10,913 bases of DNA from Gammaproteobacteria bacterium (GTDB lineage Bacteria > Pseudomonadota > Gammaproteobacteria > Steroidobacterales > Steroidobacteraceae), in NCBI GenBank assembly GCA_003162555.1, contig PMNQ01000026.1, positions 3,809 through 14,721 on the forward strand, read 5' to 3'. The notes beneath the pieces are model-generated. The model saw only the letters and a list, made by a program, of their open reading frames with translations, was not told where the DNA came from and made no database searches. This document shows positions 6,477 to 10,913 of this stretch, piece after piece (position 1 is the stretch's first letter; the number at the start of each line of letters is the position of its first letter). Both the position numbers and the translations under genes were made by a program.

Positions 6477-7352
6477 AGGGTGCTCGGCCTCGACGCGCAC
6501 GCGTTCGCGGCGCACCAGGAACAATCCTGCGGAAATGATGATGGCCGCGCCCAGCAGCGTATAGCCATCCGGGTCGTGCTTCCAGATCAGCCGGTCGAGT
6601 CCGAGCGTCCATACGAGCGAGGTGTACTCGAACGGCGCCACCGCGGAGACCTCGCCGTGGCGGAACGCATAAGTGACGCCCCACTGTGCGCAAAAGCCCG
6701 TGATGCCGACGCCCGCGATGATCCAGGCGTCGCTGGCGCGCACGGCCTGCCAGTGGGGCCAGGCCAGCGCCGTGGATCCGACCGCCAGCATGGAGATCAG
6801 CCAGAACATCAGGCTCTCCATCGAATCGGTGCGTCCCAGGATGCGTATCGCGATCGCCGAGATCGTGTAGCAGACAGCCGCGGCGATGATGGCCAGGCCG
6901 CCCAGCGTCAGCACGCCGCCGCCCGTGGGCCGCAGCACCACCAGTACGCCGGTAAGTCCAATGCCGATCGCAAGCCAGCGCGCCGCGCCGACCCGCTCGC
7001 CCAGCAGAGGTACCGACAGTGCCGTGATCAGCAATGGCGCTACATAGAAAATTGCGTACGTCTCGGTCATCGGCAGCAACCGCAGGCCGTACACGAAGCT
7101 GGCGAGCATGAACACGGCCAGCGCGCCACGTGCCATGTGCAGCGGCCAGCGCACGCGCAGCATCGCGGCGAAGGAACTGCGCCACGCGACGTACACGTAC
7201 ACCAGCGGGAATGAGGCGAGGCTGCGCAACGCCGTCACCTGCATCGGCGAATAGTGCTGCGCCAGCAATTTCATGCCGGCATCCATCACCGTGAACAGCG
7301 CCGCTGCCACGACCATGGCGACGATGCCCGGCAGGTTCTTGTTGTCTCCCAT
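6474..7352 (-). CDS. EamA / DMT-superfamily permease
   Basis: About 292 residues with roughly ten membrane helices arranged as two EamA repeats (about 8-140 and 150-283). Seen: G-I-V-A-M-V-V-A-A-A-L-F-T-V-M-D-A near the start, L-P-M-T-E-T-Y-A-I-F-Y-V-A-P-L-L at the end of the first repeat, and A-V-A-P-F-E-Y-T-S-L-V-W at the equivalent place in the second. L-G-E-R-V separates helices in the first half. The family exports or imports metabolites such as amino acids or S-adenosylmethionine; the substrate is not deducible here. Two ATGs, at 7361 and 7352, compete as start. I prefer 7352 because GGGA lies just before it, with 7361 nearly as good. It is convergent with the methyltransferase gene and divergent from the SLOG gene. 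Confidence 0.87.
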   Translation of the reverse strand: MGDNKNLPGIVAMVVAAALFTVMDAGMKLLAQHYSPMQVTALRSLASFPLVYVYVAWRSSFAAMLRVRWPLHMARGALAVFMLASFVYGLRLLPMTETYAIFYVAPLLITALSVPLLGERVGAARWLAIGIGLTGVLVVLRPTGGGVLTLGGLAIIAAAVCYTISAIAIRILGRTDSMESLMFWLISMLAVGSTALAWPHWQAVRASDAWIIAGVGITGFCAQWGVTYAFRHGEVSAVAPFEYTSLVWTLGLDRLIWKHDPDGYTLLGAAIIISAGLFLVRRERVRVEAEHP

Positions 7353-7383
7353 GATTCCCATCGTCCGCGGCGGGCGGAGACTG

Positions 7384-7400
7384 TAATACAATCACTGTGG
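7384..7400 (+). promoter_or_regulatory. -10-like box next to the SLOG gene start
   Basis: TACAAT at 7387-7392, within TAATACAAT, resembles a sigma-70 -10 element. Transcription would begin about 6-8 bases later, at or next to the GTG codons at 7397 and 7400, and there is no Shine-Dalgarno before them. No good -35 is seen. The divergent permease start is only ~44 bp away, so both promoters must share this gap. Confidence 0.4.
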
Positions 7401-9163
7401 TGGGCATAGACACGCAAGCTGCCAACGGCAATTCCCCTTTTATCGTCGGCGTGTCGGGTCATCGCGACCTGCATGCGGGCGACCGCGCGCGATTGCGCGA
7501 AGCGGTGCGCGCGTTCGTCCAGGAAATCCGCGCCCACTTGCCCGATACCGAATTGCACGTCATGGTCGGCATGGCCGAGGGCGCCGACCTGCTGGTCGCT
7601 CAGACCGTGCTGGAACTCGGGGTGCGCGTCGAAGCAGTGTTGCCGATGCCGCTGGCGCAATACGCGACTGACTTCGACCCGGAGACCCTGAACGTATTGC
7701 GCGAACTGCTGGCGCGACCCGAGGTCAGCTGCACGGAACTGGTGCCGCCGCCGCCCGCTGCGGCCAGCGGCGCTGCGGCCAACCGCGATGCGATGTACGC
7801 GAACCTCACCGAGACGCTGATCCGTCGCAGCAGCCTGCTGCTGGCGCTGTGGGACGGCAAGCCATCGCTCCTGGCGGGCGGCACAGCAGACACCGTGTTG
7901 CGTTTCCTCGGCGTGCGCACCGACGCCAGCCAGGCGACCGAAAATATCGCGATGGTCGATATCGCCGAGGACCTCGACACCGCCGAGCGCCTGGTTTACT
8001 GGGCTCCGGCCGTTCGCGGTGGCGGTGACACGGGGCTTGAGATGCGTCCGCCGGGATTCCTGCGCGGGCTGGGTGACAACACGCTGCAGATGCAGCAGGC
8101 CATGCCTGCGCCGCTGGTGCACCAGCTCGCGGCGCTCAACCAGTACAACCGCGAGTACCGCGAGCTGCAGGCGGATGGGAGCCTCGGCGTGCCGGATTCA
8201 CTGTTCGCAGCGCTCCCCGCGGACGTGCCGCTGACGGCGGGACTCCGGCTCGAGGACATCGACGCTCAGTACGGCAAGGCCGATGCGCTGGCGGTGCATT
8301 ACCAGCTGCGCTCCGATCTGTTGTTCCGGTTGTTTGGCGTAATGACATTCACGATGGGCCTCGCCTATCTCGCCTACGAGAAGCTGACCGAATCGCGCTT
8401 CGTGCTGATCGCTTACCTCGCGGTCATGTTCACCAGCCTCGGCCTTTATTACGTGCTGCACGGCCGGCACTGGTTCGCCAAGCACCTGACGTATCGCGCT
8501 CTGGCCGAAACGATGCGCGTCAAGTTCTACCTGCGCCTCGCCAGCGTCGATCATCGCGTCGATGCCAGTGAAGTGCTGGCGCTATCGGGCATCGACCGCT
8601 TCCGCGGCTTCAGCTGGATCGGCTACGTGCTGGCCGGCGTGGAAGTGCCAGACCTCCATGCTGCCAACGGCGCCGACCTGGAGGAGCGCCGGCTGCGCTG
8701 CGTCGAGCAGCAATGGATCGAGAGCCAGCACCAGTATTTCACCCGCAAGGTCGCCAGCCTTGAGCAGAGCAGCAGCCGCATCCGCCTGCTGCGCAACGCG
8801 CTGCTCGGCGTCATCCTGGCGGTCATCATCGCGCTGTTCCTGTTCGGCGATACCCTGCATCGCCAGCAGTTGGGTTACGGCGTGTCGCTGCAGAACCTGC
8901 TGACATTCTGCATGGGTTTCCTGGCGGTATTGCTCGGCGCCTGGGAGCTGCACCAGAACAAGATGGCGACGCGCGAACTGCTGTGGCAGTACCGCAATCA
9001 GCTGCGACATTTCGCCCGCGCCAGGCTCGACCTGACGCGTTTCACGACGCAGCGCCGCCGCAATGAAGTGCTGGTGGGACTGGGCAAGGATTCACTGATG
9101 GAAAGCTATCTTTGGACGATCCACCGGTATCACCGCGAGCACGAGCCGCCGACCGGCCACTGA
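7397..9163 (+). CDS. SLOG-domain protein with four C-terminal membrane helices (SLATT-like effector candidate)
   Basis: A 588-residue two-part protein. The N-terminal Rossmann domain shows F-I-V-G-V-S-G-H-R-D-L (15-25), V-G-M-A-E-G-A-D-L-L-V-A (57-68), V-L-P-M-P (81-85), L-L-L-A-L-W-D-G (147-154) and G-G-T-A-D-T-V (161-167). This is the pattern of SLOG (SMF/DprA-LOG superfamily) nucleotide-binding domains. After a linker come two hairpins of membrane helices (~308-328/334-354 and ~464-484/497-516). Each is followed by a basic helical stretch, e.g. Y-R-A-L-A-E-T-M-R-V at 366-375 and Y-R-N-Q-L-R at 532-537. This matches the SLATT concept of a 2TM effector, here apparently in tandem. Family knowledge: SLOG and SLATT domains occur in nucleotide-signal conflict systems, where the membrane part is thought to form a pore. 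That role here is inference. Start is GTG 7397 or 7400, without a Shine-Dalgarno. No partner nucleotidyltransferase is in the window. Confidence 0.78.
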   Translation: MVGIDTQAANGNSPFIVGVSGHRDLHAGDRARLREAVRAFVQEIRAHLPDTELHVMVGMAEGADLLVAQTVLELGVRVEAVLPMPLAQYATDFDPETLNVLRELLARPEVSCTELVPPPPAAASGAAANRDAMYANLTETLIRRSSLLLALWDGKPSLLAGGTADTVLRFLGVRTDASQATENIAMVDIAEDLDTAERLVYWAPAVRGGGDTGLEMRPPGFLRGLGDNTLQMQQAMPAPLVHQLAALNQYNREYRELQADGSLGVPDSLFAALPADVPLTAGLRLEDIDAQYGKADALAVHYQLRSDLLFRLFGVMTFTMGLAYLAYEKLTESRFVLIAYLAVMFTSLGLYYVLHGRHWFAKHLTYRALAETMRVKFYLRLASVDHRVDASEVLALSGIDRFRGFSWIGYVLAGVEVPDLHAANGADLEERRLRCVEQQWIESQHQYFTRKVASLEQSSSRIRLLRNALLGVILAVIIALFLFGDTLHRQQLGYGVSLQNLLTFCMGFLAVLLGAWELHQNKMATRELLWQYRNQLRHFARARLDLTRFTTQRRRNEVLVGLGKDSLMESYLWTIHRYHREHEPPTGH

Positions 9164-9164
9164 T

Positions 9165-9374
9165 TCAGTAGTGGGGTGGTGGCTCGTGGCCGGTGGCGCT
9201 GGCGCCGCCCGTTTCTTCATAACCTGCCAGACGTTCGCTGACAACGCGCAGGCGCTCGCGCAGCTCCGCCAGCTCGCGCTGCTGGCGGCCACAGGTCGAG
9301 CCGAGTTCCGCAACCGTGTCCTCGAGGTGCGTGAGTTTGACCTCTAGTGCCTCGAATCGCTGCTGCTCGTTCAT
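9165..9374 (-). CDS. slyX: SlyX family protein
   Basis: A 69-residue protein, mostly one long coiled-coil helix (L-E-V-K-L-T-H-L-E-D-T-V-A-E-L, then R-Q-Q-R-E-L-A-E-L-R-E-R-L), ending in the E-P-P-P-H-Y tail typical of SlyX. Length and tail agree with the family, whose molecular function is unknown. ATG 9374 overlaps the phosphofructokinase stop in an ATGA, so translation is probably coupled. Its stop faces the SLOG gene stop with a single base between them. Confidence 0.92.
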   Translation of the reverse strand: MNEQQRFEALEVKLTHLEDTVAELGSTCGRQQRELAELRERLRVVSERLAGYEETGGASATGHEPPPHY

Positions 9375-10645
9375 TTGAGCGTGTATTCGCCCTTGAGCTT
9401 GCGTCGCACCGTCTTGCCGCGCAGATGCGCGTAGACCGGCAGACCATTGCGGTAAGGCGGATAGTCCTCGCCGCCGATCAGCGGCTCGAGGTAGCGGCGG
9501 CAGGCGGGCGTGATGCCGAACCCGTCCGCGCTGATGAAATGCCGCGGCACGGTCTTCTCGACATTGGCCACCGACTCGAGCGGTATGGGCACGATCTTCC
9601 AGCGATAGGGTTTCGATGACAGCCGCTTGATCGCGGGCATCACGCCGTGCTTGCCCTGCACGGCGTACTCGACCGCCGCCTTGCCGACCGCGTAAGCCTG
9701 CGCGACATCGACCTTCGAGGCGATGTGGCGCGCCGCGCGTTGCAGGTAGTCTGCCACCGCCCAGTGGAACTTGTAGCCGTGCGCCTCGCGCACCATGTTG
9801 GCGACCACCGGGCCCACGCCGCCGAGCTGCGTGTGACCGAATGCATCCTTGGTGCCGGCTTCCGCAAGGAATTTCCCGTCGGCGTAGTGCGCGCCCTCCG
9901 AGACCACGATGACGCAGTAGCCGTAGTGGGTGACACATTCCTTGACGCGCGCCAGGAATTTCTCCCGCTCGAAGGCGATTTCCGGAAACAGGATGATGTG
10001 CGGCGCATCGCCCGCCTTGTGCCCGGCGAGTCCGCCGGCGGCGGCGATCCAGCCGGCGTGGCGGCCCATCACCTCGAGCACGAACACCTTGGTGGATGTG
10101 CGCGCCATCGAGGCGACATCCATGCCGCCCTCGAGCGTCGAGACCGCGATGTACTTGGCCACCGAGCCGAATCCCGGGCAACAGTCGGTGTGCGGCAAAT
10201 CGTTGTCGACGGTCTTCGGCACGCCGATGCAGGCGATAGGATAGCCGAGCTGCGTACCGATCTGCGCCACCTTGTGCGCGGTATCCATCGAATCATTGCC
10301 GCCGTTGTAGAAAAAATAACCGATGTCGTGCGCACGAAATACTTCGATCAGCCGTTCGTATTCGGCGCGGTTCTGGCCCAGTCCCTTGAGCTTGAAGCGG
10401 GCCGAGCCGAAAGCCCCTGCGGGCGTGTGACGCAGGGCGCGGATCGTGGCGCGTTGCTCGGCGCCGACGTCGATCAGGTTTTCCGTGAGTATGCCGACGA
10501 TGCCGTCGCGTCCGGCATAAACCTTGCCGATATGCGCACGGTGCTTCAGCGCGGTCTCGATGACGCCGCAGGCCGAGGCATTGATGACGGCGGTGACACC
10601 GCCGGACTGGGCATAGACGGCGTTGCGTGGCTTTGGTTTGGACAT
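9371..10645 (-). CDS. pfp: PPi-dependent 6-phosphofructokinase
   Basis: A 424-residue PfkA-superfamily enzyme phosphorylating fructose 6-phosphate to fructose 1,6-bisphosphate in glycolysis. Seen: Y-A-Q-S-G-G-V-T-A-V-I-N-A (11-23), Y-N-G-G-N-D-S-M-D-T (113-122), V-P-K-T-V-D-N-D-L (142-150, with the catalytic TxDxD-type aspartates) and L-E-V-M-G-R-H-A-G-W (190-199). Family knowledge: ATP enzymes have a glycine-rich G-G-D-G and P-G-T-x-D-N-D. An aspartate at the fourth position of the first motif and a lysine in P-K-T mark pyrophosphate as phosphoryl donor, and both are present. The usual G-G-D-D is G-G-N-D here. The reaction is then reversible and spares ATP. GGAG lies 9 bases before ATG 10645. 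slyX follows with a 4-base overlap. Confidence 0.9.
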   Translation of the reverse strand: MSKPKPRNAVYAQSGGVTAVINASACGVIETALKHRAHIGKVYAGRDGIVGILTENLIDVGAEQRATIRALRHTPAGAFGSARFKLKGLGQNRAEYERLIEVFRAHDIGYFFYNGGNDSMDTAHKVAQIGTQLGYPIACIGVPKTVDNDLPHTDCCPGFGSVAKYIAVSTLEGGMDVASMARTSTKVFVLEVMGRHAGWIAAAGGLAGHKAGDAPHIILFPEIAFEREKFLARVKECVTHYGYCVIVVSEGAHYADGKFLAEAGTKDAFGHTQLGGVGPVVANMVREAHGYKFHWAVADYLQRAARHIASKVDVAQAYAVGKAAVEYAVQGKHGVMPAIKRLSSKPYRWKIVPIPLESVANVEKTVPRHFISADGFGITPACRRYLEPLIGGEDYPPYRNGLPVYAHLRGKTVRRKLKGEYTLK

Positions 10646-10743
10646 CGCGGCGGGCTCCGGGGCTGGGGACTTTAATGTGGAGCGCGAAAGGATAGCCCAA
10701 GGAGCCTAGGGCCTGTTCGCACTTGATACATCGATGCGGCCGT

Positions 10744-10832
10744 GCTTAGGTTTGCGCAGGGTAAGGCGCGACGACCGATATGTACTTGATGTACATGAGG
10801 AAGGAGCAACGCAGCCCTGCACAAATCTAAGC
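10744..10832. repeat. Intergenic inverted-repeat element upstream of pfp
   Basis: An 18-base arm at 10744-10761 (GCTTAGGTTTGCGCAGGG) is mirrored at 10815-10832 with two mismatches. GGCCG-type flanks extend the pairing imperfectly. Between the arms a perfect dyad ATGTAC-TTGAT-GTACAT occupies 10780-10796. The block ACTTGATACAT at 10721-10731 partly repeats ACTTGATGTACAT at 10784-10796, so the element may begin near CCTAGG at 10705. Long arms, low coding potential and an intergenic place fit a dispersed intergenic repeat, MITE-like element or structured RNA. Copy number cannot be judged from one window. Confidence 0.6.
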
Positions 10833-10842
10833 CGGCCCGCCT

Positions 10843-10857
10843 GTAACGATACGTTAC
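10843..10857. promoter_or_regulatory. Perfect dyad GTAACG-ATA-CGTTAC (TetR-type operator candidate)
   Basis: A 15-bp perfect inverted repeat with a 3-base centre, about 200 bp upstream of pfp and 56 bp from the window edge. GTAACG/CGTTAC half-sites are common for TetR-family repressors. It may control a gene outside the window on the right. No regulator of that family is visible here. Confidence 0.4.
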
Positions 10858-10913
10858 CGCTGAATTTGGGATAGGCGCAGGCACAAGCGGGGGTTGCGCT
10901 CAAAAGGCTTTCA

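Larger units (their letters stand above)
10646..10913. other. Non-coding right end
   Basis: I see no credible gene in these 268 bases. They hold the pfp leader with its GGAG site, the inverted-repeat element (core 10744-10832) and the GTAACG dyad. Short open frames here lack ribosome binding sites and recognisable sequence. Confidence 0.6.

Noticed and set aside
6097..7431. A 444-codon minus-strand open frame overlapping the permease
   Set aside because: It is a different frame of the permease and methyltransferase region, rich in R, G and A, with no membrane pattern; the permease frame is clearly the real one.
7397..9163. Full CBASS operon around the SLOG protein
   Set aside because: No cyclase/DncV-like nucleotidyltransferase, ubiquitin-like or nuclease gene lies next to it; neighbours are a permease and slyX-pfp.
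9647..10675. A 342-codon plus-strand open frame
   Set aside because: Antisense to the phosphofructokinase, whose motifs are unambiguous.
10705..10760. Insertion sequence end
   Set aside because: CCTAGG and the inverted arms hint at mobility, but there is no transposase, no target duplication and only one copy visible.

Overview
The window is GC-rich, gene-dense bacterial chromosome, most likely from a gammaproteobacterium. The SlyX family is largely proteobacterial, and the mix of a PPi-type phosphofructokinase with an H+-pyrophosphatase-like leader fits deep gammaproteobacterial lineages such as the Steroidobacter/Nevskia/Xanthomonas side. The exact taxon is inference. I see no tRNA, rRNA, CRISPR array or transposase.

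Left edge (1-1553, minus strand): a flavin amine oxidase that runs off the window. Its first ~64 residues are the start of a membrane H+-translocating pyrophosphatase (HppA), joined in frame to the FAD-binding Rossmann motif at a shared I-A-I-V-G block. It is either a true gene fusion or an assembly chimera, and it is the most unusual coding feature here.

Region 1661-4860: a LysR-type regulator with a DoxX-like membrane protein downstream on the minus strand. Divergent from these is a plus-strand run of a carboxymuconolactone decarboxylase/AhpD-like protein, a DUF1348 NTF2-like protein and a pyridoxamine-phosphate-oxidase-like flavoprotein. The shared intergenic region carries two copies of TTCCGAAAAA..AAAGAC 41 bp apart, one a perfect dyad, plus a separate TATCT/AGATA dyad. 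This looks like a LysR-controlled redox or electrophile-response cluster (inference).

Region 4850-6459: the run continues, with overlapping genes, into an S4-domain rRNA pseudouridine synthase of the RsuA/RluB/RluE type and a COG2521-like SAM methyltransferase. This is a plausible RNA-modification pair. A convergent EamA/DMT permease (6474-7352) follows. The two facing stop codons form the ends of one hairpin.

Region 7397-9163: a 588-residue protein with an N-terminal SLOG-type nucleotide-binding Rossmann domain and four predicted membrane helices in two SLATT-like pairs. This architecture is associated with nucleotide-sensing conflict or immune effectors. It is the best candidate for a little-described system, but it stands alone, with no nucleotide synthetase visible nearby. 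Its start lies immediately after a -10-like box and may be leaderless.

Right end (9165-10645, minus strand): slyX overlaps the end of a PPi-dependent 6-phosphofructokinase gene by an ATGA. Upstream of that gene are a repeat-like element with long inverted arms and, nearer the edge, a perfect GTAACG/CGTTAC dyad that could be a TetR-type operator for a gene outside the window.
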